A program made the position numbers and the translations under genes. The notes under the pieces are model-generated. The model was not told the DNA's origin, made no database searches, and saw only the letters and a program-made list of their open reading frames with translations. Below are positions 1 through 8,823 of a stretch of DNA of 34,441 nucleotides, piece after piece. Position 1 is the stretch's first letter; every line of letters starts with the position of its first letter. The DNA comes from UBA6109 sp035366835 (GTDB lineage Bacteria > Desulfobacterota > Syntrophia > Syntrophales > UBA6109): positions 1-34,441 of the forward strand of contig DAOSIS010000033.1 of the NCBI GenBank assembly GCA_035366835.1, in the 5' to 3' direction.

Positions 1-90
1 GCGGGAATGACAGGAAGGAAAGGGAATATTCGTCGTCCCTGCCCGCCTCCGCGGGAATGACAGCAGGGAGTGGATTCCCGCTTTCGCAGG
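1..90. repeat. dispersed GTCATTCCCGC/GCGGGAATGAC palindromes upstream of thrS
   Basis: Two copies of GCGGGAATGACAG are visible (1-13 and 51-63). The second is preceded by the degenerate complementary arm GTCCCTGCCCGCCTCCGC. A further half, GGATTCCCGCTTTCGC, lies at 72-87. The same motif recurs at about 3055-3221 and 7921-8105, so this is a dispersed REP-like family in this genome. The element at position 1 is cut by the window edge. Confidence 0.75.
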
Positions 91-95
91 CTGAT

Positions 96-124
96 TTAAG
101 GATTGCTCCGTCAAAGAATAAATT
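96..124 (+). promoter_or_regulatory. weak candidate sigma-70 promoter for thrS
   Basis: TTAAGG (96-101) and TAAATT (119-124) are separated by 17 bp and lie about 80 bp upstream of the thrS start, in the only AT-rich stretch there. Each box matches consensus only partly (3/6 and 4/6). A hairpin GTTGAAAA/TTTTCAAC (140-147 with 158-165) lies in the presumed leader. No known leader class was recognised. Confidence 0.25.
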
Positions 125-202
125 ACTTCTTCCCGCTCCGTTGAAAAGAAAACTTGATTTTCAACATAGAGGGAATGACAGGGGAAGTCGTCAAAGAAAG
201 AT

Positions 203-2119
203 ATGGCATCGATCGGTTTGAAATATCCGGACGGCTCGGAACGCAGCCTCCCGGCGGAAACGACGGCCCGCGACGCGATCGCCGCGTGGAAGCCCGAGCT
301 GCTCTCCTCCGCGGTCGCGGCCAGATTAAACGGCCGCGCCATCGACCTGTCTTCCACCCTCAACGGGGGAGGCGAGCTTTCGGCCATCGATGCGGCGTCC
401 AAGGAAGGGCTGTCGATCCTTCGCCACAGCATCTCCCATGTCATGGCCCAGGCGGTCCAGGACAGCTTCGGGAAGGTCCAGGTCAGCATCGGGCCGTCGA
501 TCGAGGACGGGTTCTACTACGACTTCGACTACGATCGGACCTTCACGCCCGAAGACCTCGCGCGGATCGAGAAGAGGATGAAGGAGATCGCGGCCGCGGA
601 TTATCCCTTCCGGCGCGAGGAGGTGCCGCGGGAGAAGGCCGTCGAGCTCTTCCGCGAACGCGGCGAGGGCTACAAGGTCGAGCTGCTGCGCGACCTGCCC
701 GAGGACGTGAAGACCGTCAGCCTCTACCGGCAGGGCGGGTACGTGGACCTGTGCCGCGGGCCGCACATCCCCTCGACCGGCATGATCCGGGCCTTCAAGC
801 TGCTCAGCGTGGCCGGGGCTTACTGGCGCGGCGACGAGCGCAACAAGATGCTCCAGCGGATCTACGGCACCGGTTTCGCGACCCAGGAACTACTGGACGA
901 ACACCTGCGGATCCTCGAGGAGGCCCGCAAGCGCGACCACCGGCGTCTCGGCAAGGACCTCGACCTGTTCCAGGTGAACGAGGAAGCCGGCGCGGGACTC
1001 GCCATTTTCCACCCGAAGGGGATGATGCTGCGGTGGATCATCGAGGACTGGGAGAGGAGGGAACACCTCAAGCGCGGCTACGACATGGTCATGGGCCCCC
1101 AGATCCTCAAGGTCGATCTCTGGAAGCGGTCGGGGCACTACGAGCATTACCGCGAGAACATGTATTTCACGGAAGTCGAGGGCCAGGCCTACGGCATCAA
1201 GCCGATGAACTGCCTCGCCCACATGCTGATCTACAAGTCGAAGATCCGCAGCTACCGCGACCTTCCGCTTCGCTACTTCGAGCTGGGCACCGTCCACCGG
1301 CACGAGAAGACGGGCGTTCTGCACGGCCTGCTCCGGGTCCGACAGTTCACCCAGGACGACGCGCACATCCTCTGCACGCCGGAACAGCTCAACGCCGAGA
1401 TCCGCGGCGTCGCCGACTTCGTCGCCTATGCGATGAAGATCTTCGGGTTCGAATACGAGGTGGAACTGAGCACGCGCCCCGAAAATTCCATCGGCACCGA
1501 TGCGGACTGGGAGCTGGCGACCTCGGCCCTCCGGGCGGCCCTCGAGGACAACAGGATTCCCTACGAGGTCAACGAGGGCGACGGCGCCTTCTACGGCCCC
1601 AAGATCGATTTCAAGCTCAAGGACGCGCTCAAGCGGAAGTGGCAGTGCGCGACGATCCAGTGCGACTTCACGCTGCCGGAGCGCTTCGACCTCACCTACA
1701 TGGCGGCGGACGGCGAGCGGCGGCGACCGGTCATGCTCCACCGGGTGATCCTCGGCGCCATCGAGCGGTTCCTGGGCGTGCTGATCGAACACTACGCAGG
1801 CGCCCTGCCCGTCTGGCTTTCCCCGGTGCAGGCGAGGCTCATCACCGTGACGGACCGCCAGATTCCCTACGGGGAAGAAGTGTATGCGAAGCTGGCCGCG
1901 GCGGGGGTGCGCGTCGAGAAGGATTTCGACAATCAGAAGCTGGGCTACAAGATCCGCGAGGCCCAGATGCAGAAGATCCCGTACATGCTGGTGATCGGCG
2001 ACCGGGAGGCGCAGGAGGGCAAGCTGGCCCCGCGCCTGCGGGACGGAAAAAACCTCGGCTCCGTCAGCGTCGACGAATTCATCGCGATCGTGCGGGACCG
2101 TTGCGCGCAGTACCAGTGA
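203..2119 (+). CDS. thrS: threonine--tRNA ligase
   Basis: Cytoplasmic class II synthetase that charges tRNA-Thr; 638 residues, the full length of the bacterial enzyme. An N-terminal TGS domain (about 1-60) is followed by the editing domain with its HxxxH motif (HSISH, H75/H79) and C184/H188 in LCRGPH. The catalytic core holds the three expected zinc ligands C337, H388 and H513. The zinc-site motif reads KPMNCLAH instead of the common KPMNCPGH, with the Cys kept. An anticodon-binding domain forms the last 110 residues or so. The ATG at 203 puts the TGS strand at the usual distance; the ribosome-binding site (AAAGAAAG) is weak. First gene of the thrS-infC-rpmI-rplT-pheST series. Confidence 0.98.
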   Translation: MASIGLKYPDGSERSLPAETTARDAIAAWKPELLSSAVAARLNGRAIDLSSTLNGGGELSAIDAASKEGLSILRHSISHVMAQAVQDSFGKVQVSIGPSIEDGFYYDFDYDRTFTPEDLARIEKRMKEIAAADYPFRREEVPREKAVELFRERGEGYKVELLRDLPEDVKTVSLYRQGGYVDLCRGPHIPSTGMIRAFKLLSVAGAYWRGDERNKMLQRIYGTGFATQELLDEHLRILEEARKRDHRRLGKDLDLFQVNEEAGAGLAIFHPKGMMLRWIIEDWERREHLKRGYDMVMGPQILKVDLWKRSGHYEHYRENMYFTEVEGQAYGIKPMNCLAHMLIYKSKIRSYRDLPLRYFELGTVHRHEKTGVLHGLLRVRQFTQDDAHILCTPEQLNAEIRGVADFVAYAMKIFGFEYEVELSTRPENSIGTDADWELATSALRAALEDNRIPYEVNEGDGAFYGPKIDFKLKDALKRKWQCATIQCDFTLPERFDLTYMAADGERRRPVMLHRVILGAIERFLGVLIEHYAGALPVWLSPVQARLITVTDRQIPYGEEVYAKLAAAGVRVEKDFDNQKLGYKIREAQMQKIPYMLVIGDREAQEGKLAPRLRDGKNLGSVSVDEFIAIVRDRCAQYQ

Positions 2120-2201
2120 TGCAGGCGGCACGGACGCCGCAGGGATAGAAGCCCCGGGGCGCCGCGGCGGCGTGTCGGGGGCGAGGCAGACAGGCAAAAA
2201 A

Positions 2202-2207
2202 AGGAGG
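2202..2207 (+). promoter_or_regulatory. Shine-Dalgarno AGGAGG that sets an AUC start for infC
   Basis: A perfect AGGAGG lies 6 nt before the in-frame ATC at 2214. No ATG, GTG or TTG lies at a usable distance in this frame; the only conventional upstream start is GTG at 2172, ahead of the Shine-Dalgarno itself. Confidence 0.75.
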
Positions 2208-2213
2208 TGGCGT

Positions 2214-2723
2214 ATCAGCAAGGATTTCCGCATCAACCGCGAGATCAGGGTTCCACAGGTCAGGGTGATCGACGCCGAGGGAAAGCAGTTGGGCGTTTTG
2301 TCCATCGCCGATGCCTTGGCGGAAGCAGCAAGGACGGGATTCGATCTCGTTGAAGTGGCGCCGGGTTCGCAACCCCCCGTCTGCCGGATCATGGATTACG
2401 GGAAATTCCGTTATCAGCAGAGCAAGAAGCTGCAGACGGCCAGAAAGAGTCAGAGCGTTGTCCAGGTGAAGGAGATTCGCCTCAGGCCGAAGACCGACGA
2501 ACACGACCTGGCGGTGAAACTCAAGCACGTGAAGAGATTCCTGGAGGAAAAGGACAAGGTCAAGATCACCATGATGTTCAGGGGCCGGGAGATCGCGTAC
2601 ATCGATATCGGCCGCCGGATCATGGAGGGGATACAGAAGGAGCTGGCGGAGGTCGCCACGATCGACCAGTTTCCCAAGCTCGAGGGAAGAAACATGGTCA
2701 TGGTTGTGGCGCCGAAGAAATAG
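2214..2723 (+). CDS. infC: translation initiation factor IF-3 (probable AUC start)
   Basis: IF-3 binds the 30S subunit, blocks premature 50S joining and proofreads the initiation codon. The product has the N-domain opening SKDFRINREIRVPQVRVI, the linker with YGKFRYQQSKK (Tyr-containing hinge), and a C-domain containing VKEIRLRP and FRGRE motifs, ending VVAPKK. Starting at ATC 2214 gives 169 residues, close to the family's 170-180, with its N-terminus just before the conserved DFRIN. Non-AUG starts (AUU, AUC, AUA) are established for infC in several bacteria and let IF-3 repress its own translation. The frame stays open upstream to a GTG at 2172, but that would add a non-conserved basic extension and put the Shine-Dalgarno inside the gene. 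Confidence 0.96.
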   Translation: MSKDFRINREIRVPQVRVIDAEGKQLGVLSIADALAEAARTGFDLVEVAPGSQPPVCRIMDYGKFRYQQSKKLQTARKSQSVVQVKEIRLRPKTDEHDLAVKLKHVKRFLEEKDKVKITMMFRGREIAYIDIGRRIMEGIQKELAEVATIDQFPKLEGRNMVMVVAPKK

Positions 2724-2786
2724 GCGGGCGCCGGCACCCGCGGAGACGTATCGCCGCGGAAGCGTGTGTAAAGCAAAGGAGACATC

Positions 2787-2990
2787 ATGCCGAAACAGAA
2801 GACGCACAGGGGGGCGGCCAAGCGTTTCCGCCTCACCGGAACGGGGAAAGTGAAGCGGGAGAAGGCGTTCGGGAGTCACATCCTGACGACGAAGAACGCG
2901 AAGCGGAAACGCAGTCTCAGGAAAGCGACGATTCTGGATGCGACGAACGAGCGGGAAATCAAGCGCCTGCTGCCGTACGGCGGCAAATAG
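2787..2990 (+). CDS. rpmI: 50S ribosomal protein L35
   Basis: A 67-residue, very basic protein beginning MPKQKTHRGAAKRFRLTGTG and ending with a KRLLPYG motif, which is the whole L35 family. It is a component of the large ribosomal subunit. A good ribosome-binding site (AAAGGAG, 2775-2781) precedes the ATG. It lies 63 bp after infC, as in most bacteria. The following gap to rplT is unusually long (285 bp) because palindromic repeats occupy it. Confidence 0.98.
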   Translation: MPKQKTHRGAAKRFRLTGTGKVKREKAFGSHILTTKNAKRKRSLRKATILDATNEREIKRLLPYGGK

Positions 2991-3054
2991 GGCGGTTTTC
3001 CGAGCGGGATCATCGCGGAGCCTGTCCGGCAGCGACGATCCCGCAATCCTCAGT

Positions 3055-3221
3055 GTCATTCCCGCCCCGCCTCCGTGGGGATGACAGAAGGTTTCGTTGA
3101 TTTGTCATTCCCGCGAAAGCGGGAATCCAGGGTCTTGGGTTTGGCCTGTGAACTTCGGCGTAGAGCAGAGAGATAGGTCCCCGCTGCAGCCTGCCCTCGC
3201 GAAAGCGGGGGCGGGGACGAC
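3055..3221. repeat. three palindromic repeats between rpmI and rplT
   Basis: Three adjacent hairpin-forming elements: 3055-3085 (GTCATTCCCGC...GGGGATGAC), 3104-3127 (GTCATTCCCGCGAAAGCGGGAAT, almost perfect) and 3177-3218 (GTCCCCGC...GCGGGGAC). The first two match the family seen at 1-90 and 7921-8105. They fill most of the rpmI-rplT gap, which is normally a few tens of bases. Confidence 0.8.
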
Positions 3222-3275
3222 ACCCGGCACAATGACAAGACGATAAGCAGTCATTTTTTTTAGGAGATCATTACA

Positions 3276-3631
3276 ATGCCAAGGGTAAAGAGGGCGGTCA
3301 ACGCCAAGAAAAAGAGAAGGAAGGTATTCAAGCTCGCCAAGGGCTTCTTCGGATCGCGCCATCGCCTGCTCCGCACGGCCACGGAAGCCGTGGACCGTTC
3401 GCTGGTGTATGCCTTTCGGGACCGGAGGGCACGGAAGCGCGATTTCCGGAGCCTGTGGATCGCGCGGATCAACGCCGCGGCCAGGGCGCAGGAGATCTCG
3501 TACAGCCGTCTCATGGACGGCCTGAAAAAAGCGGGCGTCGAAATCGACCGCAAGATCCTTGCCGATGTGGCCGTTCACGATCCGCAGACCTTCGTGGAAA
3601 TCGTCGGCATCGCAAGGGGCAATCTCACGGC

Positions 3632-3635
<4 letters not shown>
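3276..3635 (+). CDS. rplT: 50S ribosomal protein L20
   Basis: L20 is an early 23S rRNA-binding assembly protein; in other bacteria it also represses translation of its own operon. The 119-residue product starts MPRVKRAVNAKKKRRKVFKL and has the long basic N-terminal helix, then the globular domain with RDRRARKRDFRSLWIARINA. A clear ribosome-binding site (AGGAG, 3262-3266) precedes ATG 3276. Its stop overlaps the pheS start (ATGA at 3632-3635), which indicates translational coupling. Confidence 0.98.
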
Positions 3636-4648
<1,013 letters not shown>

Positions 4649-4712
4649 AATTCTTCTTTGCCGGGTCCGCGGCGGCGATACGCGGCCAGGCCCGGCGAAA
4701 AAAGGTCGAACG

Positions 4713-7130
4713 ATGCGGGCGCCGATTCGTTGGCTTCAAGACTATGTCGATATCGATCTTCCCCCCGGGGAGATCGCCGAGCGGCTTACCATGGCCGGGC
4801 TCGAGGTCGACGCCGTCGAGCCGAAGAGGCCCGATTTTTCGGACGTCGTCGTGGCGCGGGTCCTCTCCGTAAAACCCCATCCGGGAGCCGACAAGCTGTC
4901 GGTCTGCGAGGTGCGGGCGGGCGGCGCCGTCTATCCGGTCGTGTGCGGGGCGCCCAACGTCCGCGCGGGGATGCTCTCGGCCTTTGCGAAGGTCGGCGCG
5001 GTCATTCCCGGCGGCTATACGATCAAGAGCACGAAGATCCGCGGGGAGGCCTCCGAGGGAATGCTCTGTTCCGAGGAGGAACTGGGCATCGGCGAGGATG
5101 CCGCGGGGATCATGGACATCGGGGAGGACCTCCCGGAGGGGGCCGATCTGGCCGAGGCCCTCGGCCTCGTCGACACGGTGCTGGACATCGGCATCACCCC
5201 CAACCGTTCCGACTGCCTTTCGGTGATCGGGATCGCCCGGGAAGTCGCGTTTCTGACGGGCAAGACCCTGCGCTACCCTGCCGTCGATCCGAAGGAGGGC
5301 GGCGGGAACATCGGCGGCGTCACGTCCGTCCGCATCCTGGATCCGGATCTGTGCCCCCGGTATACGGCGCGGATGATCCGCAACGTCAAGATCGGGCCTT
5401 CGCCCGCCTGGATGAGGCGGCGCCTCGAGGCCGCGGGGATGCGCGCCATCAACAACGTCGTCGACGTCACCAATTTCGTCATGCTGGAATTCGGCCAGCC
5501 CTTGCACGCCTTCGACTTCCGGTTTCTCGAAGAGGGAAGAATCGAAGTGCGCCGGTCCCGCAAGGGCGAGCCTTTCGTATCCCTGGACGGCAAGGAGCGG
5601 ACGCTGGGCGGCGACGTCCTCATGATCTGCGACGGGAAGAAGCCGGTCGCCATCGGCGGCATCATGGGCGGGCTCAACTCGGAGGTCAAGGACGACACGT
5701 CGGATATCCTCCTGGAGAGCGCCTATTTCAACCCCTCTTCCATCCGCCGTTCCGCCCGGTCGCTGGGGATGGGAACGGACGCGGCCTACCGCTTCGAGCG
5801 CGGGATCGATCCCGAGGGGGTCGTGCGCGCGGCGAACCGGGCCGCCCAGCTCATCGCGGAGCTTTCCGGCGGAACGATCCTGCGGGGGATCATCGACGAG
5901 CATCCGAAGCCGGTGGCGGCGGCGGGGGCGATTTCCCTGCGCGCCGAGCGGGTCAACGCGGTCCTGGGAACGTCGATCCCCGAGCCGGAGATGGTCCGCA
6001 TCCTCGAAGGGATCGAGATGAAGGTCGAGAAGGCAGGCGCGGGGCGGTATTCCGTGCGTCCGCCTTCCTTCCGCGTCGATATCGAACGGGAGATCGACCT
6101 GGTGGAGGAGATCGCCCGCCTCTGGGGCTTCGGCCGCGTGCCGGTGACGATGCCGTGCGCGGCGCCGGAACCGCCGGTGCAATCCGGAAAGGGCGTCGTC
6201 GAGGGAAGAATCCGCGACTTCCTGTCCGGGAGCGGCTACACCGAGGTCATCAACTACAGCTTCATCACGCCCCTGTCGGCGGACCGTCTCGGCCTGCCGG
6301 AAAGGGACGAGCGGCGGGGATGGGTGAAGATCGCCAACCCCCTGTCCGAAGACCAGTCGGTCCTGCGCACGACGATTCTCTGGAGCCTGGTCGAGACCTG
6401 GCGGCGCAATGCCTACGCCGGCTGCAGCGATCTGAAGATCTACGAAATCGGCAAGGTCTTCTTCCGCCGCGGCGAAGGCGAGCTTCCCCTGGAGCGGAAC
6501 CGCGTCGGCGGCCTGATCACGGGCGCCCGCTACGACGAAAGCTGGGGCTTCGGGGGCGTGGAGGCGGATTTCTTCGACCTGAAGGGCGTGGTCGAGGGCC
6601 TCTTCGACGTCCTGAGGTTCTCCGGGGCGGAATACCGGTCCGATTTCCGGGAGCCCTTTCTCCATCCGGGACGCTGCTGCGGGGTTTCGCTCGGCGGGGA
6701 AACGGTGGGATTCGTCGGCGAGATCCATCCCGCCGTGCAGGCCGCCCTCGACCTGAAGGCGCGGGCCGTCGTCTTCGAACTCGACCTGGACGCCCTGACG
6801 GAACGCTTTTCCGACCGGGTCGCTTTCCGGGAGATTCCGCGGTACCCGTCCGGCTCGCGCGACACGGCGTTCCTGGTGGACAGGACCGTAGAGGCGGAAC
6901 GGATGCTGCGCATTGTCAGGGAAGGCGGCGAAGAATTACTTGAAAGCGTCGATATCTTTGATGTATATACCGGCCGGGGCGTCGAGGAGGGAAAGAAAAG
7001 CGTGGCCGTGCGGTTCTCCTACCGCTCCTCCGGGCGGACCTTGACGGACGAAGAAATACGGACGGTGCATGAGCGGATCGTGAGCGCGATCGTGAGAGAG
7101 ACAGGGGCACGGATCAGGGGTACGGAATAG
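4713..7130 (+). CDS. pheT: phenylalanine--tRNA ligase beta subunit
   Basis: Structural, tRNA-binding and editing subunit of PheRS; 805 residues, the full long-form length. The EMAP-II-like tRNA-binding domain B1 spans about 40-150 (VVVARVLSVKPHPGADKLSV). The B3/B4 editing domains follow (about 200-390, with INNVVDVTNFVMLEFGQPLHAFD), then B5, the degenerate catalytic-like domain, and a C-terminal ferredoxin-fold anticodon-binding domain from about 709 (YPSGSRDTAFLVD ... GKKSVAVRFSYR). The ATG at 4713 has a modest AAAAAAGG ribosome-binding site. It is probably cotranscribed with pheS and ihfA. Confidence 0.98.
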   Translation: MRAPIRWLQDYVDIDLPPGEIAERLTMAGLEVDAVEPKRPDFSDVVVARVLSVKPHPGADKLSVCEVRAGGAVYPVVCGAPNVRAGMLSAFAKVGAVIPGGYTIKSTKIRGEASEGMLCSEEELGIGEDAAGIMDIGEDLPEGADLAEALGLVDTVLDIGITPNRSDCLSVIGIAREVAFLTGKTLRYPAVDPKEGGGNIGGVTSVRILDPDLCPRYTARMIRNVKIGPSPAWMRRRLEAAGMRAINNVVDVTNFVMLEFGQPLHAFDFRFLEEGRIEVRRSRKGEPFVSLDGKERTLGGDVLMICDGKKPVAIGGIMGGLNSEVKDDTSDILLESAYFNPSSIRRSARSLGMGTDAAYRFERGIDPEGVVRAANRAAQLIAELSGGTILRGIIDEHPKPVAAAGAISLRAERVNAVLGTSIPEPEMVRILEGIEMKVEKAGAGRYSVRPPSFRVDIEREIDLVEEIARLWGFGRVPVTMPCAAPEPPVQSGKGVVEGRIRDFLSGSGYTEVINYSFITPLSADRLGLPERDERRGWVKIANPLSEDQSVLRTTILWSLVETWRRNAYAGCSDLKIYEIGKVFFRRGEGELPLERNRVGGLITGARYDESWGFGGVEADFFDLKGVVEGLFDVLRFSGAEYRSDFREPFLHPGRCCGVSLGGETVGFVGEIHPAVQAALDLKARAVVFELDLDALTERFSDRVAFREIPRYPSGSRDTAFLVDRTVEAERMLRIVREGGEELLESVDIFDVYTGRGVEEGKKSVAVRFSYRSSGRTLTDEEIRTVHERIVSAIVRETGARIRGTE

Positions 7131-7166
7131 AGGCAGAGGACAGCCGGGACAGGGAGGGCGGATTCC

Positions 7167-7442
7167 ATGACCAAGATAGACATCATTCAAGACGTGTACG
7201 AGCAACTGGGATTTTCGAAGAAGGATTCGGCCAAGATCGTGGAGTCGGTCTTCGATATCATGAAGGACCGTCTCTCCCGGGGAGAGAAGATCAAGATCTC
7301 CGGCTTCGGGAATTTCGTCGTGAAGGAAAAGAAATCCCGCCGCGGCAGGAATCCCCAGACGGGCCAGGAGATCGAAATCACGGCCCGGCGCGTCCTGACC
7401 TTCAAGTCCAGCCAGGTTCTCCGCAAGGCGCTCAACGGGTAG
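7167..7442 (+). CDS. ihfA: integration host factor alpha subunit
   Basis: DNA-bending nucleoid protein of the HU/IHF family, 91 residues. It has the two N-terminal helices (MTKIDIIQDVYEQLGFSKKD), the ISGFGNFVVKEK core and the GRNPQTGQEIEI arm that inserts its Pro into the minor groove. Its place directly after pheT is the standard location of ihfA rather than ihfB or hup. AGGGAGG (7151-7157) lies 9 nt before the ATG. Confidence 0.95.
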   Translation: MTKIDIIQDVYEQLGFSKKDSAKIVESVFDIMKDRLSRGEKIKISGFGNFVVKEKKSRRGRNPQTGQEIEITARRVLTFKSSQVLRKALNG

Positions 7443-7561
7443 CTTTCCGGGATTCGCGCGAAAAGATCCTTCATGATGCGTCCCGGGCGGGGCGTCGCCG
7501 CGCCTCAGCCTCCACCCCGGGCGCCTTCAGGCTTTGACGCAGGGGAATGCAGGGTCCAGTC

Positions 7562-7909
7562 ATGGAAACGACGATCCCGGACAAGGCCTATTTTCGAATC
7601 GGGGAAGTCAGCCGGATTCTGGGCGTCGAACCTTACGTCGTCCGGTTCTGGGAATCCGAGTTCCGCAGCGTGCGGCCGGAGCGGACGAGTTCGGCGCAGC
7701 GGGTATACCGCAGGAAAGACGTCGAAGAACTTCTCCTCATCAGGAAGCTCCTCTACGAAGAAAAATTCACCATCAACGGGGCAAAACGGCAGCTGACCCG
7801 CATGAAGAAGAATCCGGGGAAGTCGGCCGATCTCTTTGCGGCCGACGACCGGGAAAGGCTCGCCGAAGTGAAGAAAGGGCTGCAGGAGATCCGGGACAGG
7901 ATGCGCTGA
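7562..7909 (+). CDS. MerR-family transcriptional regulator
   Basis: Small DNA-binding protein of 115 residues. The winged-helix MerR head is clear (YFRIGEVSRILGVEPYVVRFWESEF, then QRVYRRKDVEELLLIRKLL), followed by a short linker helix (KFTINGAKRQL) and a charged tail. There is no C-terminal effector domain and no cysteine sensor, so the signal cannot be told. This short MerR type regularly follows ihfA in Desulfobacterota. ATG 7562 has AGGG 7 nt upstream; an alternative ATG at 7547 would have its AGGGG only 1 nt away. The gap from ihfA is 119 bp. Confidence 0.9.
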   Translation: METTIPDKAYFRIGEVSRILGVEPYVVRFWESEFRSVRPERTSSAQRVYRRKDVEELLLIRKLLYEEKFTINGAKRQLTRMKKNPGKSADLFAADDRERLAEVKKGLQEIRDRMR

Positions 7910-7920
7910 AGCCTTCCTTT

Positions 7921-8105
7921 GTCATATCCGTTCAGGCGGGAATCCGGTTCTTCATTGAGTCATTCCCGCCCCCGCCTTCGCGAGGGTAAACTGCAGCGGG
8001 AATCCAGCGCACCCATGTCATTCCCGTGAAAACGGGAATCCAGGGCCCTTCATGTCTGTTTCTGTGCACAGTAGAGCGCTGGACCCCCGCGTTCGCGGGG
8101 GTGAC
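7921..8105. repeat. cluster of four REP-like palindromes after merR
   Basis: Elements at about 7921-7945, 7959-8006, 8017-8043 (GTCATTCCCGTGAAAACGGGAATCCAG) and 8079-8105 (CTGGACCCCCGCGTTCGCGGGGGTGAC) share the GTCATTCCCGC...GCGGGAATCC layout seen upstream of thrS and in the rpmI-rplT gap. No gene is visible in 7910-8289, which holds these repeats, the tandem array and a terminator. Confidence 0.75.
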
Positions 8106-8220
8106 AGAAAAGGCGCGGGGGTGACAGAAAAGACGCGGAGGTGGCAGAAAAGGCGCGGGGATGAAAGAAAAGGCGGGGGACAAGGCATAGGGACGACAGA
8201 AAAGTGCGGGGACGACAGAA
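8101..8220. repeat. degenerate 20-bp tandem repeat grown from a palindrome arm
   Basis: Units beginning at 8101, 8121, 8141 and 8161 follow the pattern GTGACAGAAAAGGCGCGGGG with 1-4 changes each. Two more degraded copies (about 8192-8210 and 8211-8220, GACGACAGAAAAGTGCGGG) follow a short interruption. The unit equals the GGGGTGACAG end of the palindrome at 8079-8105 plus an AAAAGGCGC linker. A + strand reading frame through it (8052-8276) looks like a by-product, not a gene. Confidence 0.75.
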
Positions 8221-8234
8221 CGTCGGCAGGGAAC

Positions 8235-8274
8235 AAGAAAGGCCGATGCGGTTTTCGCATCGGCCTTTCTTTCT
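8235..8274. terminator. strong bidirectional terminator between merR (+) and the PxxKW gene (-)
   Basis: A perfect 16-bp stem, 8235-8250 paired with 8256-8271, closes a 5-nt GTTTT loop (core GGCCGATGCG). A-rich and T-rich flanks on either side give a U-rich tail in both directions. It sits 16 bp past the stop codon of the convergent PxxKW gene and can also end transcripts from the translation operon. Confidence 0.85.
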
Positions 8275-8289
8275 GAGGGCTGGCGTCGG

Positions 8290-8574
8290 CTACTTCTTTC
8301 CGGCAGCGCGCTTGGATGCCTTCAGCGGGTTGATCTTCTGGGTCGGTTCCTGCACTTCGATCTTGATGTGGGATGCGGTCGGACATTTCCCGGTCAGCCA
8401 CTTGCTCTTGGGATCGGGATATACACGGCAGTAGCTGGCGCTGTTGTAAACGATCAGCTTGTTGCAGCCTTCGCACTTGTCGATGATCGTGAGGCAGCTT
8501 CCACCATTGTACCCGCAGCCCTTCTTGGACATGAAGGCGCATTCGCCCCCGGATCGGACTGTCTGGCAGATCAT
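8290..8574 (-). CDS. PxxKW family cysteine-rich protein
   Basis: A 94-residue protein with eight cysteines (C3, C12, C20, C27, C34, C37, C49, C64), including a CEGC knuckle. It contains the PKSKW motif (55-59) that names the family and a basic tail NPLKASKRAAGKK. The cysteine spacing suggests metal or Fe-S binding, but the function is unknown. The family is established as a conserved hypothetical group of deltaproteobacteria. The start ATG at 8574 has GGAG 10 nt upstream and the N-terminus MICQTVRSG, which fits the family; the frame is open further upstream but without a ribosome-binding site. Monocistronic, ending at the shared terminator. Confidence 0.9.
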   Translation of the reverse strand: MICQTVRSGGECAFMSKKGCGYNGGSCLTIIDKCEGCNKLIVYNSASYCRVYPDPKSKWLTGKCPTASHIKIEVQEPTQKINPLKASKRAAGKK

Positions 8575-8671
8575 ACTGAGCTTGCTCCTTTCTCTAGTTT
8601 CCCATGCTTTTCGCGTTCCGTTGCATCGACGATGAAGACGATCTGACGGAGGGACCAAAAAAAATTTGGCG

Positions 8672-8701
8672 TTCCTAACAGGAAACGACTGCATCTGTCA
8701 A
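8672..8701 (-). promoter_or_regulatory. candidate sigma-70 promoter of the PxxKW gene
   Basis: On the minus strand a consensus TTGACA (8696-8701) is followed after 18 bp by TAGGAA (8672-8677), a poor -10 box (3/6). The implied transcript would have a leader of roughly 90 nt before the ATG at 8574. Confidence 0.35.
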
Positions 8702-8823
8702 GAAGAAAATTGCAGGGCAGGGGGGCCGCCGTTGCTGCTGAAAACCATCGCTCCGGCTGGGTGCAGCGGATCCGGAAATCCCCCCTTTGAAAAGGAGGTA
8801 GCGTCAAGATGTTTGTGTCAGGT

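Noticed and set aside
140..165. Hairpin GTTGAAAA/TTTTCAAC before thrS considered as a T-box or attenuator
   Set aside because: Only 8 bp, AT-rich, with no T-box conserved sequence and no leader peptide.
7443..7561. ihfA-merR gap checked for a tRNA gene
   Set aside because: No cloverleaf, TTCGA-type T-loop or CCA end could be found.
8101..8220. Regular 20-bp repeats considered as a CRISPR array
   Set aside because: Units are directly tandem with no unique spacers, degenerate, and no cas genes are nearby.
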